Source: Iamia majanohamensis
GTDB taxonomy: Bacteria > Actinomycetota > Acidimicrobiia > Acidimicrobiales > Iamiaceae
Assembly (NCBI RefSeq): GCF_028532485.1
Contig: NZ_CP116942.1
Span: 1,860,001 to 1,924,000 of the forward strand
DNA length: 64,000 nucleotides
Direction: 5' to 3'
Made by a program: the position numbers and the translations under genes. Positions 18,054 through 28,810 of this stretch are shown here, piece by piece; positions within the stretch are counted from its first letter, which is position 1; the number at the start of each line of letters is the position of its first letter. A model generated the notes under the pieces. The model was not told where the DNA came from. It did not search any database and was given only the letters and a program-made list of their open reading frames with translations.

Positions 18054-18578
18054 ATGAGTGGGGTGGTGGTGGCGCGCGTCGCGCTGGTCGGCCTCGTCGT
18101 GCTGGTCCTGCAGGTGAGCTTCGTGTCGCAGGTGACGATCCTCGGGGCCCGGGGCAACGTGGTGCTCCTCTTCGCCATCGCCGCCGGGCTGGAGACCGAC
18201 GCCCAGCGGGGCGCCATCGCCGGGTTCTCCCTGGGCCTCGCCCTCGACCTCCTCCTCGACACCCCGGTGGGCCTCTCCGCCCTCACCATGGCGCTCGTCG
18301 GCTACGGCGTGGGCTCGGCCAAGGACCTGGTCCTGCGCTCGTCCCGGCTCATCAACCTGGCCCTCGTGGCGCTGGCCTCCGCAGCCGGCACGCTGCTCTA
18401 CGCCGGGGCCGCGGTGGTGCTCGGGGTGACCGTCGACCCGGCCGACCTGCCCGCTATCGTCGCGGTCATCGCCGCGGTCAACGCCCTGCTGAGCACACCC
18501 CTGCGATGGGCGTTGAGGTGGGCCTACGGCTCCGAGGCCCGGGGCCCCCGCCGCGACCAGCCGCTGTTCCGCCGATGA
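18054..18578 (+). CDS. mreD: Rod shape-determining protein MreD
   Basis: This 174-residue integral membrane protein has five to six hydrophobic segments and the MreD-like G-ARGNVVLLFAIAAGL and GFSLGLALDLLLDTPVGLSAL features. It is part of the elongasome with MreC, PBP2 and RodA. I choose the ATG at 18054 rather than earlier in-frame codons, because the upstream part (from 18000) falls in repeat DNA and would add an arginine-rich extension foreign to the family. PBP2 begins 13 bases after the stop. Confidence 0.88.
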   Translation: MSGVVVARVALVGLVVLVLQVSFVSQVTILGARGNVVLLFAIAAGLETDAQRGAIAGFSLGLALDLLLDTPVGLSALTMALVGYGVGSAKDLVLRSSRLINLALVALASAAGTLLYAGAAVVLGVTVDPADLPAIVAVIAAVNALLSTPLRWALRWAYGSEARGPRRDQPLFRR

Positions 18579-18591
18579 CTGCTCCGCGCCC

Positions 18592-20925
18592 ATGACCTCC
18601 GCCAACCCCCGCGCCCGCCACCACATCCTCGGCATCGTGGCCGTCGCGCTCTTCGCCGCGCTGTTCACCCGCCTCTGGTACCTGCAGGTCCTCACCACCG
18701 AGGACCTCGAGCTGGCGGCGCAGAGCAACCGCACCCAGGAGGTCATCATCGAGGCGCCGCGCGGGCGCATCCTCGACCGCAACGCCCAGGTGCTCGTCGA
18801 GAACCGCCGGGCCATCCAGGTGTCGATCGACTACCAGGACTTCATCGACCTCGACGCCCCCGAGCAGGGTGCGCTGCTGCGCCGCCTGGCCGACCGCCTG
18901 AACGAGGACCAGCTGCTCCGCTACGCCGGGGAGCTGGAGGCCAACGACCCGGGGCCGCGCCCCGAGACCACCGCCCCCGAGGCGGGGTCGGCCGAGGACG
19001 AGGACGTCCCCGGCGGCGACGACCCCGCGACCGACACGACGACCACCACCACCCCCGACGACCCCAGCACGCCCGACGTCGACGAGGGCGAGCCCGCCGA
19101 CGACCCCACCCGGCGCCCGCCCGCCGGCGTGGCCACCGGGGCCGAGAACCCCGACGGCCAGACCGACGTGGCCCCGGCCCCGCCCGACGCCATCACCGAG
19201 GACACCCTCCGCGAGCGCCTCGAGGACGACCGCTTCAGCAAGTTCAAGCCCGTCCCCGTGGCCACCGGCATCAGCGAGGACCTGGAGATCTCCCTGGAGG
19301 AGGACCCCGAGGACTTCCCGACGGTGCACGTGGAGCGGGTGGCGGTCCGGGCCTACCGCTACGGCGCCCTGCTGGCCCACGTGCTCGGCTACGTCGGCTC
19401 CATCACCGAGGAGGAGCTGGCCTCGGCCCAGAACGACGAGAAGCCCTACGAGAACGACGACGACATCGGCAAGACCGGCATCGAGGCCGGCTACGAGGAG
19501 GAGCTGCGCGGCACCCCGGGCCGGGTCGTCTACGAGGTCGACGCCCGCAACCGGCCCATCCGCAAGATCTCCGAGACCGCGCCCCAGCCGGGCCGCGACG
19601 TCTACCTCACCATCGACATCAACCTGCAGTACCTCATGGAGAAGGGCCTGGCCGCCGAGGTCGAGCGCCGCCGGGGCGTGCAGGACAACGGCTGCTTCCT
19701 GCCCGGCGGCTGCGACGTCCCGGGCGCCGCCTCGGTGGCCCTCGACCCCCGCAACGGCCAGGTGCTGGCCATGGCCTCGTACCCGACCTACGACCCCAAC
19801 CTGTTCGTCGGCGGCATCTCCACCGCCGACTACCAGGCCATCGCGGCCGACGACCGGATCGACCAGCACCACAACCCGCTCATCAACCGGGCCATCGCCG
19901 GCCAGTACGCGGCGGGCTCCACCTTCAAGCTCTTCAGCGCCTACGCCGGGCTGGCCGCCGGCCAGGTCACCCCGGACTACGTCTACAACGACACGGGTGT
20001 CTACGAGTTCAGCGAGGGCAACACGGCCCAGAACGCCGGGGCCAAGGGCTTGGGCCCCGTCGACCTGCAGGCGGCCATCACCCAGTCGTCGGACACGTAC
20101 TTCTACAAGCTGGGCAACGAGTCCTGGCAGCGACGCGGCACCATCGGCGACGAGGCCATGCAGGAGCAGATGGTGAAGTGGGGCCTGGGGTCGCCCACCG
20201 GCATCGAGCTGCCGGGCGAGGCCCCCGGCCGCATCCCCACCCCGGAGTGGCTGCGCGAGTTCTCGGCCGAGATCAACGCCGAGGACCCCGAGCTGGCCCA
20301 GGACGCCGGCACCTGGCGGGGCGGCACCAGCGCCAACACCATGGTCGGCCAGGGTGACGTGCTCACCACCCCGCTGCAGCTGGCCAACGGCTACGCCGCC
20401 CTCGCCAACGGCGGCACCCTCCACCTGCCCCAGCTGGTCCTGCAGGTCACCGACCTGGCCAGCGGGGCCAACCCGGTGGTGCCTGCGCCCGAGACCATCG
20501 GCCAGGTCGACCCCCTGCCGCCCGAGTGGCGCGACCCCCTCATGGCCGGCTTCGACGGCGTGACCAAGGACGGCACCGCGGCGGGCACCTTCTCCGGCGT
20601 CGACCAGTCGGGCTGCCCCATCTCGGGCAAGACGGGCACGGCCCAGGCCGAGGGCAAGAACGACTCCTCGCTGTTCACCGCCTTCGCCCCCACCCAGGGC
20701 GCCACCATCGCCACGGCCACGGTCTTCGAGCAGGCCGGCTTCGGCGCCTCCGCCGCCGCCCCGCTCACCCGCCGCATGCTCGAGCCCTTCGTCGCCGCCG
20801 GCTGCAGCTACGAGCCCTTCGGCAAGGGCACCAGCGCCTTCCCCGTCGCCCCCCTCGGCGGCTGGTTCGACGTCGAGGCCGCGGTCGAGGAGTTCGCACC
20901 GCCCTCCGGGGATCGGCAGGACTGA
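18592..20925 (+). CDS. mrdA: Penicillin-binding protein 2 (elongasome transpeptidase)
   Basis: The protein has 777 residues: one N-terminal membrane anchor (ILGIVAVALFAALFTRLWYLQ), the class B PBP dimerisation domain (EAPRGRILDRNAQVL) and a C-terminal transpeptidase. The transpeptidase motifs are SxxK at Ser443 (STFK), SSD at 499-501 and KTG at 680-682. It cross-links lateral-wall peptidoglycan and works with RodA, whose gene overlaps its stop (ATGA). A long Pro/Thr/acidic insertion at about residues 118-205 interrupts the N-terminal domain; it looks disordered and makes the protein longer than the usual 600-700 residues. In actinobacterial naming it may also be called pbpA-like. Confidence 0.93.
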   Translation: MTSANPRARHHILGIVAVALFAALFTRLWYLQVLTTEDLELAAQSNRTQEVIIEAPRGRILDRNAQVLVENRRAIQVSIDYQDFIDLDAPEQGALLRRLADRLNEDQLLRYAGELEANDPGPRPETTAPEAGSAEDEDVPGGDDPATDTTTTTTPDDPSTPDVDEGEPADDPTRRPPAGVATGAENPDGQTDVAPAPPDAITEDTLRERLEDDRFSKFKPVPVATGISEDLEISLEEDPEDFPTVHVERVAVRAYRYGALLAHVLGYVGSITEEELASAQNDEKPYENDDDIGKTGIEAGYEEELRGTPGRVVYEVDARNRPIRKISETAPQPGRDVYLTIDINLQYLMEKGLAAEVERRRGVQDNGCFLPGGCDVPGAASVALDPRNGQVLAMASYPTYDPNLFVGGISTADYQAIAADDRIDQHHNPLINRAIAGQYAAGSTFKLFSAYAGLAAGQVTPDYVYNDTGVYEFSEGNTAQNAGAKGLGPVDLQAAITQSSDTYFYKLGNESWQRRGTIGDEAMQEQMVKWGLGSPTGIELPGEAPGRIPTPEWLREFSAEINAEDPELAQDAGTWRGGTSANTMVGQGDVLTTPLQLANGYAALANGGTLHLPQLVLQVTDLASGANPVVPAPETIGQVDPLPPEWRDPLMAGFDGVTKDGTAAGTFSGVDQSGCPISGKTGTAQAEGKNDSSLFTAFAPTQGATIATATVFEQAGFGASAAAPLTRRMLEPFVAAGCSYEPFGKGTSAFPVAPLGGWFDVEAAVEEFAPPSGDRQD

Positions 20926-22085
20926 TGGCCACCGTCCCCATCACGCGCCGGCGTCCGCTCACCTCCATGCGCCACGACCCGTCCGCGGTGTGGCACCACG
21001 TCGACGGGGTCATGGCGGCCTGCCTGCTGGCCGTCTCCGCCCTCGGCGTGCTGATGGTCTACAGCTCGACCCGGGGTGCGTCGGCCCCGTTCGACTCGTC
21101 GTTCCTCACCAAGCAGGCGTTCTTCATGGCCCTCGGGCTGGTGGCCGCGACCGTGGCCGCCGTCATCGACTACCACAAGATCCTCGACGTCGCCCCCATG
21201 ATCTACGGCGGCACGGTGCTCCTGCTGGTGGCCGTGATCCTGGTGGGATCGAGCCGCTCCGGCACCCAGGGCTGGTTCCAGCTCGGGCCGTTCCAGCTCC
21301 AGCCGTCGGAGTTCGCCAAGATCGCCCTGATCCTCGGCTTCACCTACCTGGCCGTGCAGTTCCACGGCGACATCGACCTGCGCCGCCTCGCCGCCCTCCT
21401 GGCGGTGGGCGGCGTGCCCATCGTGCTGGTGCTCCTCCAGCCCGACCTCGGCACCGCCCTGGTGTCGGTGTGCATCACCTTCTCGCTGCTCGTGGCGGCC
21501 GGGGTGCGGGGCCGCTACCTCGTGCTCCTGGGCGTCCTGGCCGTCCTCTTCGCCACCCTCGTGCTCACGAGCGGGGTGCTCGACGACTACCAGAAGGACC
21601 GGCTCACGGTCTTCGCCAACCAGGAGCAGTCGCAGTCCCAGGCCGAGTACCGGGGCGCGGCGTGGAACCTGGAGCAGTCGAAGATCGCCATCGGGTCCGG
21701 CGGCCTCACCGGCAAGGGCCTCTTCAACGGCCCCCAGACCCGCAGCGGCCGCGTGCCCGAGCAGCACACCGACTTCATCTTCACCGCCGTCGGCGAGGAG
21801 CTGGGGCTGGTCGGCGCCGCCGGCCTGCTCGGCCTCTACGGGGTCATCGTGTGGCGCATCTGGCGCACCGCCCAGCTGGCCCGGGACGACGCCGGGACCA
21901 TGATCTGCATGGGCGTGCTGGCCATGTTCGTCTTCCAGATCTTCGAGAACGTGGGCATGACCATGGGCATCATGCCCATCACCGGCATCCCCCTGCCCTT
22001 CCTCAGCTACGGGGGGTCGTCGGTGATCATGGGCTTCATCGGCATGGGCCTGGTCCTCAACGTCCACATGCGGCGCTTCCGGTAG
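20925..22085 (+). CDS. rodA: RodA, SEDS-family peptidoglycan glycosyltransferase
   Basis: This 386-residue polytopic protein has about ten membrane segments. The SEDS signatures are present: FQLQPSEFAKIALIL, LLQPDLGTALV, QSKIAIGSGGLTGKGLFNG, PEQHTDFIFTAVGEELG and GIPLPFLSYGGSS. It polymerises lipid II for lateral-wall growth in complex with PBP2. The ATG overlaps the PBP2 stop codon, so translation is coupled. It is the last gene of the mre operon and converges with a conserved hypothetical gene. Confidence 0.95.
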   Translation: MATVPITRRRPLTSMRHDPSAVWHHVDGVMAACLLAVSALGVLMVYSSTRGASAPFDSSFLTKQAFFMALGLVAATVAAVIDYHKILDVAPMIYGGTVLLLVAVILVGSSRSGTQGWFQLGPFQLQPSEFAKIALILGFTYLAVQFHGDIDLRRLAALLAVGGVPIVLVLLQPDLGTALVSVCITFSLLVAAGVRGRYLVLLGVLAVLFATLVLTSGVLDDYQKDRLTVFANQEQSQSQAEYRGAAWNLEQSKIAIGSGGLTGKGLFNGPQTRSGRVPEQHTDFIFTAVGEELGLVGAAGLLGLYGVIVWRIWRTAQLARDDAGTMICMGVLAMFVFQIFENVGMTMGIMPITGIPLPFLSYGGSSVIMGFIGMGLVLNVHMRRFR

Positions 22086-22090
22086 GGCGA

Positions 22091-22123
22091 CGCCCCACCG
22101 GGTCGCGCCTCAGGGGTGGGGCG
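22091..22123. terminator. Bidirectional hairpin between rodA and the convergent gene
   Basis: CGCCCCACC (22091-22099) pairs with GGTGGGGCG (22115-22123) over a 15-base loop. It overlaps the 3' end of the minus-strand gene and has no U tract. Confidence 0.5.
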
Positions 22124-22775
22124 GGGGGTCGGGGGAGAGGACCTCGACGGGGACGCCGGCCCGGAGGTCGACCACCAGGCGGTCGAGCGCACCGGTGGGG
22201 TCCTCCAGCAGGGGCCGGACCGTGGTGATCGACGGACGGGGCGGCGGCTCGCTGAACCCGAACCGGCACGGCGGGTCGATGGGGGAGAGCGCCCCGAGGT
22301 CGTGGCCGTCGACCGTGCCCCGGGCCGCCACCACCGGCCTCCAGGCCGTGGCCTGGTACCACTCGTGCACGCCGTGGGGGGAGGTGCCGTGGGTGCGCAC
22401 GCCGAGCAGGGCCCGGGCCAGGGGCGCCTCCACCCACCGGGTCAGCGCCGGGGGACGTCGCGCCGGAGGGATGCGCCAGCCCCCACCGGTGGCCATCACC
22501 ACGGTGCGCTCGCCCGCCCCGTGGACGTCGCCGATGCGGACCCGCACGGTGGTGCCGTCGCCCTCGGCTGCGAGCGGGCCGACCACCACCGCGTCGAAGT
22601 CGTAGACGGCGGTGACGAAGGCGGCCACCGCACCGGTGGGGGCGAAGAGGGTGCGGGTGCCGTCGGGCTCGGCCCACATCACGTCGGCGATGGGCCCGAT
22701 GGGCGTGGTGTCCCAGAGCCCGACCACCACCCGGTCCCCGGACGCGAAGCCGCAGGCCGAGATCGTCCCGTCCAT
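22110..22775 (-). CDS. Conserved hypothetical protein
   Basis: This 221-residue soluble protein starts MDGTISACGFASGDRVVVGLWDTTPIGP. It looks like an actinobacterial conserved hypothetical with an alternating beta-rich pattern (VVVGLW, VMWAEPDGTRTLFAP, AVYDFDAVVVGPL). I do not assign a function. The ATG at 22775 is used; a GTG at 22787 is an alternative, with the weak hexamer CAGGAT six bases upstream of it. It is divergent from the radical SAM gene and converges with rodA. Confidence 0.75.
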   Translation of the reverse strand: MDGTISACGFASGDRVVVGLWDTTPIGPIADVMWAEPDGTRTLFAPTGAVAAFVTAVYDFDAVVVGPLAAEGDGTTVRVRIGDVHGAGERTVVMATGGGWRIPPARRPPALTRWVEAPLARALLGVRTHGTSPHGVHEWYQATAWRPVVAARGTVDGHDLGALSPIDPPCRFGFSEPPPRPSITTVRPLLEDPTGALDRLVVDLRAGVPVEVLSPDPPPHP

Positions 22776-22937
22776 CCGGTGCCGCACGCCCCGATCCTGC
22801 CACCCCTCCGCCCCGCCCTCCTCTCGACCGGGAGACCGCCACCCTGGTGGGCGTGGACCGCCTCCCGGGGTGGTGGTCCCGGGGTGGTGGGGGCCGGGCT
22901 CCGCCGGGGCGGTCGCGAGGCCACGGGACGTGCTCGG

Positions 22938-22943
22938 TACACT
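22938..22943 (+). promoter_or_regulatory. -10 hexamer TACACT for the radical SAM gene
   Basis: The hexamer is 10 bases before the ATG at 22954. No Shine-Dalgarno sequence lies between them. Confidence 0.5.
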
Positions 22944-22953
22944 CGCCGGTGAC

Positions 22954-24996
22954 ATGTCGTCCGTCTGGCCTCGTCTCGAGCCCATCCTCCCCCACGTCGC
23001 CAAGCCGGCGCGCTACATCGGTGGGGAAGACGGCTCCCAGACCCCGGAGCACGACCCCCGGAAGGTCGCCTGGCTGCTCGGCTACCCCGACACCTACGAG
23101 ATCGGGCTGCCCAACCAGGGCCTGCAGATCCTCTACGAGATCCTGAACGAGCGCGACGACGCCCTGGCCGAGCGCACCTACGCCCCCTGGGGCGACCTCG
23201 AGGCCGAGATGCGGGCCCACGACGTGCCCCTCTTCTCGGTCGACTCCCACCGGGAGGCGGCCGACTTCGACATCCTCGCCTTCAACCTCTCGGCCGAGCT
23301 GACCTACACCAACCTGCTGGCCATGGTCGACCTGGCCGGCGCCCCGGTCCGGGCCGCCGACCGCGGCCCCGACGACCTCTTCGTGGGCGCCGGCGGCCAC
23401 TGCACCTACAACCCCGAGCCCATCGCCGCCTTCCTCGACTTCGTGGTCCTCGGCGACGGCGAGGAGGTGGTGGGCGAGATCAGCGCCGCCCTGGGGGCCT
23501 GGAAGGCCCGCCGGGCGGCCGGCGACCACGTCGACCGCACCGAGGCCCTGGCCGCCCTGGCCGGGGTCACCGGCGTGTACGTGCCCGCCCTCTACGAGGC
23601 CGACCACGACGCCGACGGCCGCCTGCTCGGCACGCACCCGGTGCACCCGGCGGCCCCGGCCGAGGTCGAGAAGCGCACCATCACCGACCTGGGGGAGTGG
23701 CCGTACCCCCGCAACCAGCTGGTGCCGCTCACCGAGGTCGTCCACGACCGCCTCAACGTCGAGGTCTTCCGGGGCTGCACCCGGGGCTGTCGCTTCTGCC
23801 AGGCCGGGATGATCACCCGCCCGGTCCGGGAGCGCCCCGCCGACCAGGTCCGCACCATGGTCACCGAGGGGCTCCGCCGCACCGGCTACGACGAGGTCGC
23901 CCTCACCTCCCTCTCCACCGCCGACTTCAGCGGCATCGAGGACGTGGTGGGCGCCATCGTCGACGGTGACGAGCAGGGCGGGCCCGGCACCTCGGGTGCC
24001 GACGCCGAGGAGGGGGGGCAGGGACCGGGGTCGTCGCTCGACTGCGGGGCCGGCCTGGGCGGCCTCGCCTCCGACGTCAGCGTCTCGCTGCCGTCGCTGC
24101 GGGTCGACGCCTTCACCGTGGGCATCGCGGCCGAGATCCAGCGGGCCCGCCGCACCGGGCTCACCTTCGCCCCCGAGGGCGGCACCTGGCGGATGCGCCA
24201 GGTCATCAACAAGCTCATCAGCGAGGAGGACCTCTACGACGCCGTCGAGTCGGCCTACTCGCAGGGCTGGCGGCGCATGAAGCTCTACTTCCTGATCGGG
24301 CTGCCCACCGAGACCGACGAGGACACCCTCGGGATCGCCGACCTGGCCCGCCACGTGGTCGAGATCGGCCGACGGCACCACAAGAACCCGTCGGTCACCA
24401 TCTCGGTCGGCGGCTTCGTGCCCAAGCCCTTCACGCCGTTCCAGTGGTTCGGCCAGAACACCCGCGAGGAGCTCGGCCGCAAGGTGGGGCTGCTCCGCGA
24501 CGAGCTGCGGCGCGACCGGGGCGTGCAGCTCAAGTGGCACGACCCCAAGGCCACGACGGTCGAGGGGATCATGGCCCGGGGCGATCGGCGCCTGGCCCCC
24601 GTGATCGAGGACGTGTGGCGCCACGGCGGCACCTTCCAGGAGTGGGGCGAGCACTTCGACCTCCAGCTGTGGCTCGACGCCCTCGAGCGCCACGGCCTCA
24701 CCGTGGAGGAGCTCGTCTACCGGCACCGCACCGAGGACGAGGCCCTGCCGTGGGACCACCTCTCGGCCGGCCTCCACAAGGACTTCCTCTGGCAGGACTG
24801 GCGCGACGCCCTCGACGAGGTCGGCCTGGAGGACTGCCGCTGGACCCCCTGCTACGACTGCGGGGCCTGCACCGGCTACGGCGTCGAGCACGTCGTCGCC
24901 AGCGCGGTGCCGCCAGCGGGCGGCAGCCAGGGCACCGGGCGCCCGGGCGCCGTCCCCGTCACCCTCGGTCCCCGCCCCGTGGGGGTGGGGTCGTGA
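22954..24996 (+). CDS. B12-binding-like radical SAM protein (TIGR03960-type)
   Basis: This 680-residue protein has an N-terminal B12-binding-like Rossmann region (residues about 30-180, VAWLLGYPDTYEIGLPNQGLQ) and a radical SAM core. The [4Fe-4S]-binding cysteines are in RGCTRGCRFCQAG, near residue 275. A low-complexity Gly/Glu insertion sits around residues 335-360. The C-terminus carries further cysteines (CYDCGAC). This family is nearly always encoded next to, or fused with, a DUF2344 protein and near RNase E/G and rplU-rpmA, exactly as here. The reaction is not known to me; the context suggests tRNA or rRNA modification, which is inference. The stop overlaps the start of the next gene (GTGA). 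Confidence 0.9.
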   Translation: MSSVWPRLEPILPHVAKPARYIGGEDGSQTPEHDPRKVAWLLGYPDTYEIGLPNQGLQILYEILNERDDALAERTYAPWGDLEAEMRAHDVPLFSVDSHREAADFDILAFNLSAELTYTNLLAMVDLAGAPVRAADRGPDDLFVGAGGHCTYNPEPIAAFLDFVVLGDGEEVVGEISAALGAWKARRAAGDHVDRTEALAALAGVTGVYVPALYEADHDADGRLLGTHPVHPAAPAEVEKRTITDLGEWPYPRNQLVPLTEVVHDRLNVEVFRGCTRGCRFCQAGMITRPVRERPADQVRTMVTEGLRRTGYDEVALTSLSTADFSGIEDVVGAIVDGDEQGGPGTSGADAEEGGQGPGSSLDCGAGLGGLASDVSVSLPSLRVDAFTVGIAAEIQRARRTGLTFAPEGGTWRMRQVINKLISEEDLYDAVESAYSQGWRRMKLYFLIGLPTETDEDTLGIADLARHVVEIGRRHHKNPSVTISVGGFVPKPFTPFQWFGQNTREELGRKVGLLRDELRRDRGVQLKWHDPKATTVEGIMARGDRRLAPVIEDVWRHGGTFQEWGEHFDLQLWLDALERHGLTVEELVYRHRTEDEALPWDHLSAGLHKDFLWQDWRDALDEVGLEDCRWTPCYDCGACTGYGVEHVVASAVPPAGGSQGTGRPGAVPVTLGPRPVGVGS

Positions 24997-25754
24997 GGCT
25001 CCGCATCCGCTTCACCAAGCAGGGCAAGGTCCGCTTCACGAGCCACCGCGACGTGGCCCGCATCTGGGAGCGCACCCTCCGCCGGGTGGCCCTGCCCGTC
25101 GCCCGCAGCCAGGGCTTCTCGCCCCGCCCCAAGGTCCACTTCGGCCTGGCCCTGCCTACCGGGTACGAGTCGCTCGCCGAGTACCTCGACGTCGACCTGG
25201 TCGAGGGCACCCACGTCGACGCCGCCACCCTGCCCGGCCCCCTCACCGCCGCCCTGCCCGGCGGCCTGGCCGCCACCGCGGCGGCCGAGGTCGACCCCCG
25301 GGCCCCGTCCCTCCAGCACGCCGTCACCAGCAGCCGCTGGGAGATCGAGGTCACCGGCCTCGACCTCCCGACGCTCGAGGCCCGGTGCGAGGACCTCCTC
25401 GCCGCGCCCGAGCTGGTGATGGCCCGCCAGCGGAAGGGGAAGGACGTCAGCGACGACGTCCGCCCCCACCTGTTCCACCTCCAGCCCACCACCCCCGTCG
25501 ACGGGGGGGCCCTGCTCATCGCCGAGCTGGGCACCCTCGGCCGGGCCCTCCGACCTCGCGAGCTGGTCGCCCTCCTGGGCGTCGGCGCGGGGGAGGGGAA
25601 GGTGTGCCGGACCCACCAGTTCACAGAGCACGACGGCACCCGGTCGGAGCCCCTGACCCCGCTCGCCGCCGCAGCACCCGCTGCGGCGCCGGGCCCGGTC
25701 TCCCCGGCCGACCACCCGTCGCCTGCTCCGCACGCCGAGGCGCGTGCGTCATGA
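24993..25754 (+). CDS. DUF2344 (TIGR03936-type) partner of the radical SAM protein
   Basis: The product has 253 residues. The conserved start RLRIRFTKQGKVRFTSHRDVARIWERTLRR and the SQGFSPRPKVHFGLALPTGYES segment are family hallmarks. In many actinobacteria and firmicutes it is fused to the C-terminus of the radical SAM protein; here the two are separate, with a 4-base GTGA overlap. The last 35 residues are Ala/Pro-rich and probably disordered. The function is unknown but is expected to be shared with its partner. The RNase E/G gene follows 15 bases downstream. Confidence 0.9.
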   Translation: MRLRIRFTKQGKVRFTSHRDVARIWERTLRRVALPVARSQGFSPRPKVHFGLALPTGYESLAEYLDVDLVEGTHVDAATLPGPLTAALPGGLAATAAAEVDPRAPSLQHAVTSSRWEIEVTGLDLPTLEARCEDLLAAPELVMARQRKGKDVSDDVRPHLFHLQPTTPVDGGALLIAELGTLGRALRPRELVALLGVGAGEGKVCRTHQFTEHDGTRSEPLTPLAAAAPAAAPGPVSPADHPSPAPHAEARAS

Positions 25755-25769
25755 GAAGGGATCTCCCCC

Positions 25770-27620
<1,851 letters not shown>

Positions 27621-27630
27621 CGGCGGCGGG

Positions 27631-27660
27631 TTGGGTCCGACCCCCGGATCCCACTACTGT
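27631..27660 (+). promoter_or_regulatory. rplU-rpmA promoter (TTGGGT - 18 - TACTGT)
   Basis: A -35-like TTGGGT (27631-27636) and a -10 TACTGT (27655-27660) with an 18-base spacer precede a leader of about 50 bases. The leader contains a small GC hairpin (GTCGGCCCACGGGCCGGC). The strong promoter suits ribosomal protein genes. Confidence 0.55.
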
Positions 27661-27715
27661 TGCCCGTCGGCCCACGGGCCGGCGACGACCCCTGACCGAC
27701 GAGCCGAGACGAACG

Positions 27716-28024
27716 ATGGACGCAGTGATCAAGACCGGCGGCAAGCAGTACCGCGTCACCGAGGGCCAGCGCCTCGACGTGGAGCTCCTGGGTCCGGTCG
27801 ACAGCGAGGTCGAGCTCACGCCCGTCCTGCTGCTCGACGGTGCCGACGTCCTCGCCTCCCCGTCCGACCTGGCCGGCGCGACGGTCAAGGCCAAGGTCGT
27901 GGGCGAGGCCAAGGGGCCCAAGGTGACCGGCTTCACCTACAAGAACAAGACCAACCAGCGTCGCCGCTGGGGTCACCGCCAGACGTACTCCACCGTCGAG
28001 ATCACCGGCATCAGGAAGGGCTGA
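27716..28024 (+). CDS. rplU: 50S ribosomal protein L21
   Basis: The protein has 102 residues, the standard size. Family signatures are VIKTGGKQYRV at the N-terminus and GFTYKNKTNQRRRWGHRQ...TVEITGI at the C-terminus, the part that binds 23S rRNA. The ATG is preceded by GAGACGAACG, a weak ribosome-binding site, in a leadered transcript. rpmA follows after three bases, the usual pairing. Confidence 0.97.
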   Translation: MDAVIKTGGKQYRVTEGQRLDVELLGPVDSEVELTPVLLLDGADVLASPSDLAGATVKAKVVGEAKGPKVTGFTYKNKTNQRRRWGHRQTYSTVEITGIRKG

Positions 28025-28027
28025 GCG

Positions 28028-28300
28028 ATGTCCAAGACCAAGGGCGGCGGTTCCACCCGGAACGGCCGCGACTCCCACGCCCAGCGCCTCGGCGTCAAGG
28101 CCTACGACGGCACCCTCGTGCCCGCCGGCTCGATCCTCGTCCGCCAGCGGGGCACCCGCTTCCACCCGGGCGAGAACGTCGGCCGCGGCGGCGACGACAC
28201 CCTCTTCGCCACGGCCACCGGCCGGGTCCGCTTCGGTCGCCGCGGCGGCCGCAAGCTGGTCGACGTCGTCGTGGACGACTCGGCCGCACTCGTCGACTGA
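28028..28300 (+). CDS. rpmA: 50S ribosomal protein L27
   Basis: The protein has 90 residues. The N-terminus [27 protein letters not shown] is the actinobacterial form of the family signature and reaches the peptidyl-transferase centre; there is no cleavable N-terminal extension of the firmicute kind. Obg normally follows rpmA, but here it is 14 kb downstream. Confidence 0.97.
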   Translation: MSKTKGGGSTRNGRDSHAQRLGVKAYDGTLVPAGSILVRQRGTRFHPGENVGRGGDDTLFATATGRVRFGRRGGRKLVDVVVDDSAALVD

Positions 28301-28342
28301 CACCCTCGCCGTCGCACGGGGCCGACCGGCGGAGCCTGGTCG

Positions 28343-28362
28343 GGTCCGGATCTCCCCGGACC
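28343..28362. terminator. Hairpin after rpmA
   Basis: GGTCCGG and CCGGACC form a 7-bp stem with a six-base loop in the 72-base convergent gap between rpmA and the SMR gene. No U tract is present. Confidence 0.45.
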
Positions 28363-28372
28363 GAGGTGCGGA

Positions 28373-28702
28373 TCAGGCCTCGAGCTCGGAGAAGGCGTTG
28401 ATGACCACCACGCCGCCGACGATCATCAGCACACCGATGATCGCAGCCAGGTCGATCGACTGGCGGAAGACCAGCCAGCCGAGGAGCACGATCAGCGCGG
28501 TCCCGAGTCCCGCCCAGATCGCGTAGGCGATCCCGAGCTCGATGTCCTGCACGGCGCGGGACAGGCAGTAGAGCGCCAGGCCGTACCCGGCCAGAGAGGC
28601 CAGGGTGGGGACGAGGCGGCTGAAGCCTTCGCTCTGCTTGAGGAACGTCGTGGCGAAGACCTCGCTCACGATGGCGACGCCCAGGTAGATCCACGGCCTC
28701 AT
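28373..28702 (-). CDS. Small multidrug resistance (SMR) family efflux protein
   Basis: The product has 109 residues in four membrane helices, the SMR hallmark. The essential proton- and substrate-binding Glu14 is present in VAIVSEVFATTFLK. The helix-4 GVLMIVGGVVVINAF motif is typical. Family members work as dual-topology dimers exporting cationic drugs or guanidinium; the substrate cannot be decided here. No guanidine riboswitch-like leader is evident. The start may be coupled (ATGA) to a tiny upstream reading frame. Confidence 0.93.
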   Translation of the reverse strand: MRPWIYLGVAIVSEVFATTFLKQSEGFSRLVPTLASLAGYGLALYCLSRAVQDIELGIAYAIWAGLGTALIVLLGWLVFRQSIDLAAIIGVLMIVGGVVVINAFSELEA

Positions 28703-28776
28703 CGGTGTCGGTCCCCCTGGGTCTCGTCGGCCTCGCCCTCGCCAAGGTAGTGGGCCGACTCGCAGCCGCAGGGCAC
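28699..28776 (-). CDS. Possible 25-codon leader peptide upstream of the SMR gene
   Basis: From a GTG at 28776 a reading frame encodes 25 residues (CGCESAHYLG followed by acidic and polar residues). It ends in a TGA that overlaps the ATG of the SMR gene. The stop-start overlap and the CGC motif are the only support. It could be a coupling leader or chance. Confidence 0.25.
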   Translation of the reverse strand: MPCGCESAHYLGEGEADETQGDRHR

Positions 28777-28810
28777 TCCTCGCTCCGCGACGGCGGCTCC
28801 GGCCGTGCGC

